Source of the DNA: GCA-002722245 sp964230605
Lineage (GTDB): Bacteria > Bacteroidota > Bacteroidia > Flavobacteriales_C > GCA-002722245
NCBI GenBank assembly: GCA_964230605.1
Contig: CAXRIN010000058.1
Span: 12,149-76,148, forward strand
Reading direction: 5' to 3'
Length of the DNA: 64,000 bases
Position numbers and translations under genes: made by a program. The notes beneath the pieces are model-generated. The model saw only the letters and a program-made list of their open reading frames with translations. It did not search any database and was not told the DNA's origin. Shown in pieces: positions 26,375-35,464 of this stretch (positions are counted from its first letter, which is position 1; the number at the start of each line of letters is the position of its first letter).

Positions 26375-27419
26375 AATTACAATCATAGATTTCTTAAGCA
26401 AAGGTTCAAGTCACTTGAATTTTAATAAATCCTATATTGCTGCCATCCCAAAACATCTTCAAATACATAACTTCATTGGAAACCAATCTCACTTTTCTCT
26501 TTTAGAAAAAAATGGGTTTAACAACAACACGATTAACAAGGACAACCTTTCTTGGCACTTAAGAGTAACTTTACTATTCTTCTTACTCATAGCAAACAGT
26601 CGAAAAAACATAACGGTTCTTGCCTTCGAAAACTATTTACTTCCTGTTCTATTCATATTATTTTTTCCTTTTTTTCTGAATAAAAGAATCACAATGGTAG
26701 TTCATAATAATGTTCCAGGGTTGAAACGAAAAGGTTTGAAAACACTACCATTTAAACTATTTATTAAAATTCTAAATCCTAAACTCATTTGCTTAACAAG
26801 TAAAATGAAAGAAGAAATGAACGAACTTGGGTATGAAAAAAATACGGTTTGGATTCCTCATATGAACTACAAACACTTTGGCGAATCTTTGAATTCAAAA
26901 TCAACAATCCATTTCGAAAACGAAAAAGTAAATGTAGTACTTTTTGGCAGACAATCTAAACTATTCATTGAACATACACTGCCTCAAATAAAAGATATCA
27001 AATTTAAAAATCTACTATTTCATGTTTTCAGTGATGAATTGAAAGAATCAAATAATGAAAATGTAATCATTCATAAATTCAAACCATCACAACTTGAATA
27101 TCAATCACTTTTAAGAAATTGCGATTATGCATTTTTCCCAGATCTAAACGTAAATTTTCGTCCTAGTGGAATTTTATTGGATTGTATAAGTAGCCATTGT
27201 CCAATTATTGCACCCAATGAAGGACATTTTTCAGAATTCAGTAACGATAAAATAGGATGGTTATATAACCAAAATAACTTGATTTCCATTCTGTTCGAAA
27301 TTGATAAATCAATCATTAAACGAAGCAATTTTCCAAAAGAAAACTTTAACGCTCCAATATCTGAAACTTCTCTGGATAAGTTTTCTCTAAAACTTAACTC
27401 AATTTACACGAGCAATTAA
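26367..27419 (+). CDS. Glycosyltransferase (GT-B, family 4-like)
   Basis: 350-residue protein with GT-B layout. The N-terminal lobe includes a hydrophobic helix (83-98) and MVVHNNVPG. The C-terminal lobe has VNVVLFGRQSK and the donor-site region PSGILLDCISSHCPIIAPNEGHF. It starts with TTG within the last bases of the polymerase-like gene (8-bp overlap); no upstream ATG is available. Similarity to classical GT4 enzymes is loose, so the donor sugar is undetermined. It probably adds one residue of the repeat unit. Confidence 0.72.
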   Translation: MSKITIIDFLSKGSSHLNFNKSYIAAIPKHLQIHNFIGNQSHFSLLEKNGFNNNTINKDNLSWHLRVTLLFFLLIANSRKNITVLAFENYLLPVLFILFFPFFLNKRITMVVHNNVPGLKRKGLKTLPFKLFIKILNPKLICLTSKMKEEMNELGYEKNTVWIPHMNYKHFGESLNSKSTIHFENEKVNVVLFGRQSKLFIEHTLPQIKDIKFKNLLFHVFSDELKESNNENVIIHKFKPSQLEYQSLLRNCDYAFFPDLNVNFRPSGILLDCISSHCPIIAPNEGHFSEFSNDKIGWLYNQNNLISILFEIDKSIIKRSNFPKENFNAPISETSLDKFSLKLNSIYTSN

Positions 27420-27421
27420 AG

Positions 27422-28462
27422 ATGAAAAAGATCCTAATCCTACAAAATACAATACTCCATTATCGCAAACCTTTTTATAATAAACTTGCTGAGCAATATG
27501 ATGTAACCGTACTACATTCAGGAAAAGTAAGTGTAAATAAAGAAGATATTTATAAAGAAATTATTACCCCTGTTAAATCTATTTCAAAATTTAAATTTCA
27601 AAAAGGTGTTTTAAAAGAGGTTAGAAGTGAAAAATATGATTTCATCATTGCTATGATGGATATTTTTTGGATTTTTAGTATTATTTCTTCATTCATTCAC
27701 CCCAAAAAAAGTGGATTTGCTTGGTGGGGAATTATTGCTGGTAAAAGTGAAAAAGGAAATAAAATAAGAGGCCTCTTCTTAAGAAATAAACCGACTATTT
27801 TCTATAACGAAGACGGATTACAAAAATTAGCAAAACTTGGTTACCAAAGTGACAACTATACTTTTTGCACTAATACATTTCATATTGAAAACCGAATTGA
27901 ATGTTTTAAAGAAGAAGAGAAAGACTCATTCCTCTTTGTTGGATCTTTGGATAAGAGGAAGAACATTGAAATACTAATCAGAGCTTTTCATCAAGCAATT
28001 CCTAATATTCCTGAAAAAATCAAACTTAAAATTATTGGTGACGGAGAAGATTATAAATTAGCTTCCGATTTAATCAAAGAATTGAACTTAAAAACAAGAG
28101 TTTCTCTAGAGGGAAGAATAACAGAAACTTCGAAATTAGAAAAGTATTACAAAAAAGCAATTTTAGCTGTTTCCTTTGGGCAAGCAGGTTTAGGAGTTTT
28201 GCAAAGTTTAGGCTACGGAGTCGCATTTCTGACTTACAAGAATGCTATTAGTGGAGGGGAAATTAGCAATATTAAACATCAACAAACTGGGATTCTTTGC
28301 GAAGACTCCATGGAAGACTTATCGAAGTATTTCATTCACTACTCCAATGATATTACATCAGCCTTAAAAATGGGTGAAAACGCTTACAACTATTACACAG
28401 AAAATTGCACATTGGAACACATGATTAAAAAATTCAGTGAAGTAATAGATAAAAAATACTAA
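27422..28462 (+). CDS. Family 4 glycosyltransferase
   Basis: 346-residue GT-B glycosyltransferase. It opens ILILQNTILHYRKPFY, has the inter-lobe FLFVGSLDKRKNIEILIRAF and KLKIIGDGEDY of GT4 donors' lobe, and SFGQAGLGVLQSLGYGVAFL in place of the usual E-x7-E region. Only 2 bases separate it from the preceding gene. Its stop overlaps by 4 bp the stop of the convergent glycosyltransferase at 28459. It is the last gene of the first rightward polysaccharide block. Confidence 0.85.
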   Translation: MKKILILQNTILHYRKPFYNKLAEQYDVTVLHSGKVSVNKEDIYKEIITPVKSISKFKFQKGVLKEVRSEKYDFIIAMMDIFWIFSIISSFIHPKKSGFAWWGIIAGKSEKGNKIRGLFLRNKPTIFYNEDGLQKLAKLGYQSDNYTFCTNTFHIENRIECFKEEEKDSFLFVGSLDKRKNIEILIRAFHQAIPNIPEKIKLKIIGDGEDYKLASDLIKELNLKTRVSLEGRITETSKLEKYYKKAILAVSFGQAGLGVLQSLGYGVAFLTYKNAISGGEISNIKHQQTGILCEDSMEDLSKYFIHYSNDITSALKMGENAYNYYTENCTLEHMIKKFSEVIDKKY

Positions 28463-29571
28463 AGGTTGTTTTCGTGAATCTCTTCCAAAATTTGAATATA
28501 CCTTTCAGCTCTTTGGTCAAAAGTTAAAAACTCCTTCACCCTCTTTTTACCATTTTCAACCAATTGATCATACAACTGATCATCCTTAATTAGTAATTCA
28601 ATTTGATCAGCAATATCCTCTGGATTTAAAGGATCAAAAAACAAAGCATTACCCTCGCCACAAATTTGCTTTGCAAAAGAAAGGTTTGAAGTTAAAATAG
28701 GTCGCTCCATTTTCATAGCTTCTGGATAAGAAGCGGTAAAACATTCCAATAAAGTTGGTAAAAACAATGCATCAGCTTTATTATAATATTCTGGACATTC
28801 AGCAGAAGTAATTGGCCCAGCATTTTTTAAGTAATCTGATTCCCCTCCAAAAGTAGTTTTAAAATCGTCCTCAGGAATAGTAAGTGTAAACTGGACTTTC
28901 AGCCCTCTTTCTTTTAATATTGGGATTACTTGATTTAAAATTCTCAGGTTTTTATGCGGGTAATTAGCCGTAATCGTAATAAACTTAAACCATTCTCCTT
29001 TCTCAGGTTGCTTTACTGGAAAATCAATAAAATTTTGATTGTAAGTATTATCCGCAACCCATGTGTTTGAAAGAGGAATATTAAAATACTTCAATAATCG
29101 TTTCTTTACATCCTCTGTCTCAACAACAAATAAATGAGCGTTTCTTTTTGTAAAAAATGCCTTTATCCCGTTTTGAATTTTCTTCTTCGTCCACATTTTA
29201 GTGGATAATTCTCCAAAAGCTTTCGAATCGGGGTTAATTAACCAAGGCATAGCAAACCCCATTAAATGCTTCGATTTTGGTATCCAGTAACTTGGACCAA
29301 AAATGGTAAAAACCACGTCTGGATTAATTTGTGCTTCAATCGCGTCCAAATCTTTAGATTTACCTTTTAACCAGTACTTAAATCCAAAATCTACTTTGAT
29401 TACCTTAATTACATCAGGAAGTAAATCAAAATTCAATTGATCATATACCTTACTTGAAGCCAACACATAAAATTCAAATTTTTCAAACTTGGATAGAAAA
29501 TGTACAAAAGATAAGGTTACTTGTGTACCTCCCCCCACTCGGATGTTTGATGCGTTGATAATAATTTTCAT
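28459..29571 (-). CDS. Glycosyltransferase family 4, leftward
   Basis: About 370-residue GT-B glycosyltransferase. The MKIIINASNIRVGGGTQV start, a middle FKFITITANYPHKNL, and PTLLECFTASYPEAMKMERPILTSN with the E-x7-E pattern identify the family. The frame extends to 29610, but the ATG at 29571 fits the domain start and has a TATTTTTG box 36 bases upstream (29608-29615). The N-terminal GGGTQ motif is shared with the glycosyltransferase at 37777 (GGGQN), so the two may be related paralogues. It is the only leftward enzyme gene within the first part of the cluster. Confidence 0.85.
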   Translation of the reverse strand: MKIIINASNIRVGGGTQVTLSFVHFLSKFEKFEFYVLASSKVYDQLNFDLLPDVIKVIKVDFGFKYWLKGKSKDLDAIEAQINPDVVFTIFGPSYWIPKSKHLMGFAMPWLINPDSKAFGELSTKMWTKKKIQNGIKAFFTKRNAHLFVVETEDVKKRLLKYFNIPLSNTWVADNTYNQNFIDFPVKQPEKGEWFKFITITANYPHKNLRILNQVIPILKERGLKVQFTLTIPEDDFKTTFGGESDYLKNAGPITSAECPEYYNKADALFLPTLLECFTASYPEAMKMERPILTSNLSFAKQICGEGNALFFDPLNPEDIADQIELLIKDDQLYDQLVENGKKRVKEFLTFDQRAERYIQILEEIHENNL

Positions 29572-29607
29572 TCTATCCCTATTCCATAAAAATATGAAAA
29601 TCACGCA

Positions 29608-29615
29608 CAAAAATA
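29608..29615 (-). promoter_or_regulatory. -7 promoter box, leftward glycosyltransferase
   Basis: The minus strand reads TATTTTTG, matching TAnnTTTG, 36 bases before the ATG at 29571. It is divergent from the wza-like promoter at 29696-29703, 80 bases away. Confidence 0.45.
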
Positions 29616-29695
29616 ACGTTTGTAATTTGGATAAGCTATTAATTACTGACTATTCTGATCATTGGTAGAATAAAGAATAAATGAAAAGATTGCGT

Positions 29696-29703
29696 TATAT
29701 TTG
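29696..29703 (+). promoter_or_regulatory. -7 promoter box of the wza-like gene
   Basis: TATATTTG is an exact match to TAnnTTTG, 18 bases before the ATG at 29722. A TTG start read at 29701 would lie inside this box, which supports the downstream ATG. No convincing -33 element was found. Confidence 0.5.
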
Positions 29704-29721
29704 GGGTCTAAAAAGCTAAAT

Positions 29722-32028
29722 ATGTCTAATTTCAAGATTAGCCTAACCATTTTTCTTGTTGGAATTTTATTATCAACATCAGGTCAAATTTCAATTAGCC
29801 AGATTCGAAATGCTGGAATTAAATCTGAAGATGATTTAAGAAACTTAGGTGTATCCGACGCTGAAATTCAAAGTATTAAAGAAGAAATATTCGGAACTGC
29901 AGGTGACACGCAATCAAGTCCTTCTTCAGATGGAGAAGTGGGTTCAGATGATGTAAAAGAACCAGTTGTAAACGAAACTCCAATTTTAGTTCCTGAAACA
30001 GAGCAAAAAAATACAAACGAGGAGTATACTGTATTTGGTCAAAATATTTTTGAATCAGGATATTTTACTATCAAAGAAAATAGTGATAGAATTTTACCCT
30101 CTCCAAACTACATCCTAGGTACTGGGGACAGAATTAGTATAACTATCTGGGGTGCTTCGGAATTTAGTAATGAATTTACGCTAGATGTATTTGGAAATAT
30201 TACACCAAGCTTAGTGGGTAGAATTAACCTTAAGGGAAAAACCTTTGAACAAGCAGAGCAAATTGTGAAAGCTAGATTTGGCAAAGTTTATAACTTATCA
30301 TCTTCCAAAATCGCTCTAAGCTTAACGTATTCAAAAGTTATTTCCGTTAACATTGTTGGTGAGGTAAAAAACCCTGGAACATACAGCACTCCAAGTATCA
30401 ACTCTGCCTTTAACTTATTATCTCTTGCAAAAGGTACCACGAAATATGGATCGGTGAGAGATATTGAAATAAGACGAGATGGAAGAATTATTAGCACGCT
30501 AGATTTATATGAGTTTCTTGTAAGCCCTTCTAAATATTCAAATACATTTCTTCAAGATGGAGATTTTATTGTTGTGAAAAGGCAAAAAGGTGTTGTTAGG
30601 TTAGATGGGGAAGTAAAAAGACCTGGATTATATGAAATTAAGAACAACGAACAATTAACTTCAATTATCGAAATTGCAGGTGGGTTTGATGTATTTGCGG
30701 ATAAGGAATCTGTAAATATAATTGGTGTCGACAAAGGGAAATTACTTTTCAAGTCATTCGATTTCCAAACTATTAAAGAAAATAAGCTGGCATTGAAAGA
30801 TGGCGATATTGTAAAAATATTGCGTGTTCCAAATTTAGTTCATGGAATGGTTGAAGTAAAGGGAGCCATTAATGTTCCTGGAGAATATCAATTCGAAAGC
30901 GGTATGAAAATATCCGATTTAGTAGAGCTTGCAAATGGAATAAATAGAAACAGCTACCTTAAACAAGCTCAACTTATTCGCCAAAATGAAAACCTTGAAG
31001 AAACGATTATTCAAGTTAACCTAAATTCTATTATTAACAATCCGGGAAGCACTGCAAATATTGAGCTAAAGGAATTTGATATTTTAAATGTCTTTAATAA
31101 AAGTGAATTTAATTCACAATATATAGTAATAGGTACTGGTGCACTTAAGAAAACTGGCGAAATTGATTTTAAGGAAGGGCTTGAATTAAATGACCTTATC
31201 TTAGAATTAAATGGTTTTAAAAAAGAAGCAGACTTAGATAAAATAGAAGTTGAACGAGTATTATTCTCAAAAAAAGATAGTGCAAATGCATATGTTCAAA
31301 TCATTAACCTAACTTATCCCGCAGATTCCAACTTTAAACTTGCTGCTCATGACATTGTAAATGTTCGTACATTACCGGAATTCCAATTTCAAAAAACCAT
31401 TACAATTACAGGGGAGGTTAAATATCCGGGTGAATATTCATTAAATGGTCATGATGATAAATTAAGCGATCTTATTAAAAGAGCTGGAGGTTTAACAAAT
31501 TGGGCTTTCACTAATGGTGCCAAATTAAATCGTAAAGAGAATAACTTAGGTTTATTGTTAATGGATTTAGATCATGCCATTAATAAATCTAATTCAAAAT
31601 TTGATTACATTTTAAAACCTGGTGACGTTATAACAATACCTAAAAACACTAATGTGGTTTCTATTTCAGGCGCTATTGGATACAAAAATGTAAATCAGGA
31701 CGAAAACATAGTAAACTCACCTCTTCACAGAAGTAGACGAGCACAATTCTACATAAAAAAGTATGGTGGTGGATATGATGAACGAGCTAAAAGAAAAAAG
31801 GTATATGTTATCAGCTCAAATGGAATGGTTAAAGAAAGTATTTTTGGTGGCTTAATTAAACCAAAAATAGATCCGGGAGATAAAATTGTTGTTGAATATA
31901 AACCTGAAAAACAGAAAAAAGAGAAGGGGGAATCGGTTGATTGGAACAGAGTAATTGAAAATGCCACGATAAAAATCACAGGTGTTTTAACCCTACTCAT
32001 CTTAGCTAACGGAGCTTTTGGTAACTAA
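29722..32028 (+). CDS. Wza-like polysaccharide export protein with multiple SLBB domains
   Basis: 768-residue outer-membrane/periplasmic exporter. A signal peptide (about 5-22) is followed by an acidic linker, a Poly_export domain starting near residue 130 (YILGTGDRISITIWG), and at least five SLBB domains. Each SLBB domain begins with a pattern such as VNIVGEVKNPGTYS, VRLDGEVKRPGLYE, VEVKGAINVPGEYQ or ITITGEVKYPGEYS. A hydrophobic helix near the C-terminus (ITGVLTLLILANG) may cross the outer membrane. The length is about twice that of Wza and resembles other Bacteroidota export proteins. The next gene, a chain-length protein, begins one base after its stop. Confidence 0.92.
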   Translation: MSNFKISLTIFLVGILLSTSGQISISQIRNAGIKSEDDLRNLGVSDAEIQSIKEEIFGTAGDTQSSPSSDGEVGSDDVKEPVVNETPILVPETEQKNTNEEYTVFGQNIFESGYFTIKENSDRILPSPNYILGTGDRISITIWGASEFSNEFTLDVFGNITPSLVGRINLKGKTFEQAEQIVKARFGKVYNLSSSKIALSLTYSKVISVNIVGEVKNPGTYSTPSINSAFNLLSLAKGTTKYGSVRDIEIRRDGRIISTLDLYEFLVSPSKYSNTFLQDGDFIVVKRQKGVVRLDGEVKRPGLYEIKNNEQLTSIIEIAGGFDVFADKESVNIIGVDKGKLLFKSFDFQTIKENKLALKDGDIVKILRVPNLVHGMVEVKGAINVPGEYQFESGMKISDLVELANGINRNSYLKQAQLIRQNENLEETIIQVNLNSIINNPGSTANIELKEFDILNVFNKSEFNSQYIVIGTGALKKTGEIDFKEGLELNDLILELNGFKKEADLDKIEVERVLFSKKDSANAYVQIINLTYPADSNFKLAAHDIVNVRTLPEFQFQKTITITGEVKYPGEYSLNGHDDKLSDLIKRAGGLTNWAFTNGAKLNRKENNLGLLLMDLDHAINKSNSKFDYILKPGDVITIPKNTNVVSISGAIGYKNVNQDENIVNSPLHRSRRAQFYIKKYGGGYDERAKRKKVYVISSNGMVKESIFGGLIKPKIDPGDKIVVEYKPEKQKKEKGESVDWNRVIENATIKITGVLTLLILANGAFGN

Positions 32029-32029
32029 T

Positions 32030-33103
32030 ATGAAAAAATTTATTCATCAAAATAGTATTAACTATTTAGCTATTTTCAAGTTTCTTCTTTCAAAGAAAAA
32101 AACCATCATAATATTAGGGTTTGTTGGTGCAGTATTTGGTGGAATAAAAGCATATATATCCCCAAAGATTTACTCTTCGTCGATAACAATTATTCCAAAT
32201 AAAGCGTCTAAAGGGTTTGGTGGTAAATTTAATGGACTTGCCTCTCTAGCCGGAATTTCACTTGGTGGAGTTGACAATAGTGACATTCCTCCAATTACCT
32301 ACGATAAAGTTCTTGAGAGTTATGATTTTAACCATAAATTATTAAATACTAAGCTACCTATCGTAGATAGTGATACTATGATGACTTTCATTGAGTATCA
32401 AGAAAAATTTAAGAGGAATGGGATTGGAAAATTTATAAAGGGTTTAATTGGTTTTAATAATGATAATGATAGTCTTCCAATCGACGAACTATCCGAAATT
32501 GCTCAAAAAAACGAATTAAAACTTTATACTAATGACGAGTATAAAAATTTGATAAAATTTCAATCTATGGTGAATATAGACGTTGATGACCTCAACGATA
32601 TTTTTACCATTCGAGTAAAGTTTCCAGATAAAATTGCAGCCCCATATTTGGCTGAAAAAGCAACAATATTGCTGCAAGATTTTATAATAAATGCCAAAAT
32701 CAAAAAAGCCAAAGCTGATTATGAGTTTTTGAAAAGTCGTTATGATGAAGAAAAAGAAAAGTTTTTAGAAGCTCAATTAGCTTTAGCTAAGTTTGAAGAT
32801 ACGCACATCAACATTGTTTCATCTGTTCAAAATACCCAAAGAACAATTCTTAAATCAGAATATCAATTAAGAAATCAAGTTTTCACTCAACTATCAATGC
32901 AACTGGAATCTAGTCAAATGACTTTACAAAAGGACACGCCTGTTTTTACAGTTGTTAAAGGTGCAAATGTACCTCGATTAAAAACTGAGCCTAGACCTAT
33001 TAAGTTGGTCATAGTGAATGGAATCTTGTTCGGTTTCTTATATGTGGTTTTTATCCTGTTAAAAGAACTAAAAAATCAGTTTTTACCAAAAGAAACTGAA
33101 TAA
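32030..33103 (+). CDS. Wzz-like chain-length determinant protein (second)
   Basis: 357-residue Wzz/PCP protein: a transmembrane helix near 25-42, a periplasmic domain with Gly-rich GFGGKFNGLASLAGISLGG, a long coiled coil (about 225-290), and a second transmembrane helix at about 323-340 preceded by the Pro-rich PRLKTEPRPIK. It lacks a tyrosine kinase domain. The frame can be read from a TTG at 32018, but the ATG at 32030, one base after the wza-like stop, is preferred. It shares TAATG with the flippase gene that follows. Confidence 0.88.
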   Translation: MKKFIHQNSINYLAIFKFLLSKKKTIIILGFVGAVFGGIKAYISPKIYSSSITIIPNKASKGFGGKFNGLASLAGISLGGVDNSDIPPITYDKVLESYDFNHKLLNTKLPIVDSDTMMTFIEYQEKFKRNGIGKFIKGLIGFNNDNDSLPIDELSEIAQKNELKLYTNDEYKNLIKFQSMVNIDVDDLNDIFTIRVKFPDKIAAPYLAEKATILLQDFIINAKIKKAKADYEFLKSRYDEEKEKFLEAQLALAKFEDTHINIVSSVQNTQRTILKSEYQLRNQVFTQLSMQLESSQMTLQKDTPVFTVVKGANVPRLKTEPRPIKLVIVNGILFGFLYVVFILLKELKNQFLPKETE

Positions 33104-34404
33104 TGAATAATACTGTTAAGGTATTTCTTAAATTCTTAATGGGGAGCGGAATTTCAATTGTAATTTCCCTTTTAAGTGGTATAATCGTTTCCAGAAGTAT
33201 TGGCCCAGAAGGAAAAGGAATTGTTGCTGAACTATTGGTTATTCCTAGTCTTTTAGTACCTTTTGCAGAACTTGGATTAAGACAATCCAGCATTTACTTC
33301 ATTGGAGAAAATTATTGCAAAAACAAACTCTCTAGTACAATTTTAATTATTTCCATTGTATCAACAATTACAATGAGTTTAGTTGTATACTCAATTTTAT
33401 TTTTTGACGACGCAATTAAAGATTATACAACCTTTCAACTTGTTGCAATTTTAATGTACATTCCAATTATTGGTACTATTCGGCCAATTTTTGGTATTTT
33501 TCTAGGGGAAGGTCAAACGACCGTTTATAACAATTATAGGTGGGGTCCTCCAACAGTGAAATTCATCTTTATCGTTTCATTCGCAATCTTTTTTGAGCTG
33601 GGAATAAATGAAGCGTTAATTTCAATGTTCATTGGCGAACTAGTTTTTATTATCTGCGGCTTGATTCATCTTTCCAAATTCGCAACCCTCTCTCTTGTTA
33701 ACTTTGATTCGCAACTTGCGAAAAGGTTAATTACAAAAGGAATTTTGTTCTGTTTATCGTTCGCAATTATCCAAATGAATCACAGAATTGATGTTTTGTT
33801 ACTGAAAGAGTTTAAGGTCGCATCAACAAACATTGGATATTATATAAACGGTGTTGGAATTGCAGAATTAGTTTGGCAAACTCCTGCAATATTGGGGCTA
33901 ATTATCTTATCAAAAGTTAAATCGAAAAAGAAAGAAAAGAAATTAATGGTAGCTAAATCACTAAGGTATTCCAACACCATTGTGTTATTCACCTCTGGTT
34001 TTATTGTACTATTCTGTGATTTAATAATTACGACTCTTTACGGTCCTGCTTTTAAAGGAAGTATCGAAGTAACCAGATATATATTAGTTGGAGTGGTATT
34101 ATTTAACTCTTTCAAAATATTAAACTCTTATTATGAGTCGGCAGGAAAACCAATTAATGTTTTAATTTTCACTTTACCGTCTTTGATTGTAAACCTAATA
34201 GCCAACTTTCTTTTAATTCCTAAATATGGAATTAACGGTGCTGTTTGGGCAACGAATATCAGCTACTTTGTTTGTTCGTTATTATTTACGTTAAGATTTT
34301 CTTTTACCGAAAAAATCGCTTTAAAGGATACGCTCGTGCTTCACAAAGCAGAGGTTATTGAACTTGTAAATGGGCTTAAAAGTAAGCTTAAATTAAATGG
34401 ATAG
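33103..34404 (+). CDS. Polysaccharide flippase, Wzx-like (second)
   Basis: 433-residue membrane protein with about twelve to fourteen helices. The N-terminal GSGISIVISLLSGIIVSRSIGPEGKG is characteristic of the oligosaccharide flippase family, and the C-terminal half has the loop KPINVLIFTLPSLIVNL. ATG overlaps the previous stop (TAATG). Its 3' end overlaps the convergent propeller gene by 17 bp. With the Wza- and Wzz-like genes it forms a complete flip-and-export set, separate from the first flippase at 22078. Confidence 0.88.
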   Translation: MNNTVKVFLKFLMGSGISIVISLLSGIIVSRSIGPEGKGIVAELLVIPSLLVPFAELGLRQSSIYFIGENYCKNKLSSTILIISIVSTITMSLVVYSILFFDDAIKDYTTFQLVAILMYIPIIGTIRPIFGIFLGEGQTTVYNNYRWGPPTVKFIFIVSFAIFFELGINEALISMFIGELVFIICGLIHLSKFATLSLVNFDSQLAKRLITKGILFCLSFAIIQMNHRIDVLLLKEFKVASTNIGYYINGVGIAELVWQTPAILGLIILSKVKSKKKEKKLMVAKSLRYSNTIVLFTSGFIVLFCDLIITTLYGPAFKGSIEVTRYILVGVVLFNSFKILNSYYESAGKPINVLIFTLPSLIVNLIANFLLIPKYGINGAVWATNISYFVCSLLFTLRFSFTEKIALKDTLVLHKAEVIELVNGLKSKLKLNG

Positions 34405-35350
34405 AAAAAACCGTATTTAATTCTGGTTTTAACTTAACCTCGTCAATAACTAGCTTTTTATCCAAATCAATTTTCGCAACTCTTGTAGGAAGGATTTCAC
34501 CTTTAAAAACATCACGAACAAACCCCCTTAAATTACCAACAATATTAGTGGCTCTAAACATAGAGAAACCAACTAACATTTCATTTGAATTTATAGGTTC
34601 AATTGATCTACACCAACCTAAAGCATTATTTATATTATAAAACTCGCCTAATTTATAAACTTCTTTCTTGTCTGGATTACAATCCTTAAATCTAACTACG
34701 TGCCCTGTTACCTCAGTAAAATGGAGGTCTCCGTTTGCTTGAACACCATCATGAATTCTACCTATTTCAATATTAAATTTCGGTTTATCGGCTGTTAAAC
34801 AAATCGCATCATGCTGATGAAAACGAGTGGCATAAATTTCGCCATCTAATTCAAAACAATAATTTGGGTGACTTTCATGAGGTTTAGTACTCTCAACTTT
34901 TCTATAATCAACAGATTTATCAAAACGATCCCAAATATTGTTCTGTAAAGCGCTCCATTCGTTCAATAAATTACCTTCTAAATCTATTTCAAATACAGCA
35001 TCCAAACCAGTCGAAACAACGAGTAAAGTGTTATTTTTCGTTGGATGAACATAATGTAAATCGTTAAAAACTGGCAATGAAATTACCTTAACCACCTCAA
35101 ACGAAGGAACTTTACAAATTAGAACTTCTGTTAAAGTACATAAATAGGCTATATCAAATTTAAAATGAGCTGCTTTAAATACAGAAGAAACTTTATCAAC
35201 AGGTGCATTTTCTGGTCTTGTTTTCCAAGAAAACACAATTTCTTTTGCTTTTGTTGTTAAATCAACTTTACACACTACTGCTTTCTCATAAAGAACATCT
35301 TGATTAGATGCTTCAGAAATAACACCTCCAACCGCGTAAAACGTACTCAT
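34388..35350 (-). CDS. Beta-propeller-like protein of unknown function, His-rich loops
   Basis: 320-residue soluble protein that I do not recognise. Its strands repeat in blocks of about 45 residues (for example NNTLLVVSTGLDAVFEID, then NEMLVGFSMFRATN) as in a beta-propeller. Two conserved-looking histidine clusters, PHESHPNY and RFHQHDAI, suggest a metal or catalytic site. No signal peptide is seen. It has its own exact -7 box at 35367-35374 and runs against the polysaccharide cluster, overlapping the flippase 3' end. A sugar-modifying role is only a guess from location. Confidence 0.75.
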   Translation of the reverse strand: MSTFYAVGGVISEASNQDVLYEKAVVCKVDLTTKAKEIVFSWKTRPENAPVDKVSSVFKAAHFKFDIAYLCTLTEVLICKVPSFEVVKVISLPVFNDLHYVHPTKNNTLLVVSTGLDAVFEIDLEGNLLNEWSALQNNIWDRFDKSVDYRKVESTKPHESHPNYCFELDGEIYATRFHQHDAICLTADKPKFNIEIGRIHDGVQANGDLHFTEVTGHVVRFKDCNPDKKEVYKLGEFYNINNALGWCRSIEPINSNEMLVGFSMFRATNIVGNLRGFVRDVFKGEILPTRVAKIDLDKKLVIDEVKLKPELNTVFSIHLI

Positions 35351-35366
35351 AAATCTCGATTTTTGT

Positions 35367-35374
35367 CAAATATA
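35367..35374 (-). promoter_or_regulatory. -7 promoter box of the propeller-like gene
   Basis: The minus strand reads TATATTTG, an exact TAnnTTTG match, 16 bases before the ATG at 35350. A TTG lies 16 bases further upstream. Confidence 0.5.
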
Positions 35375-35464
35375 AATTAAGATACAAGTTCAACTATAAC
35401 TTTACTCCAAAAAGTTTTTTGATTTGAAAATAATGGTTGAATTTTGACGTAAATATTCTACTCT

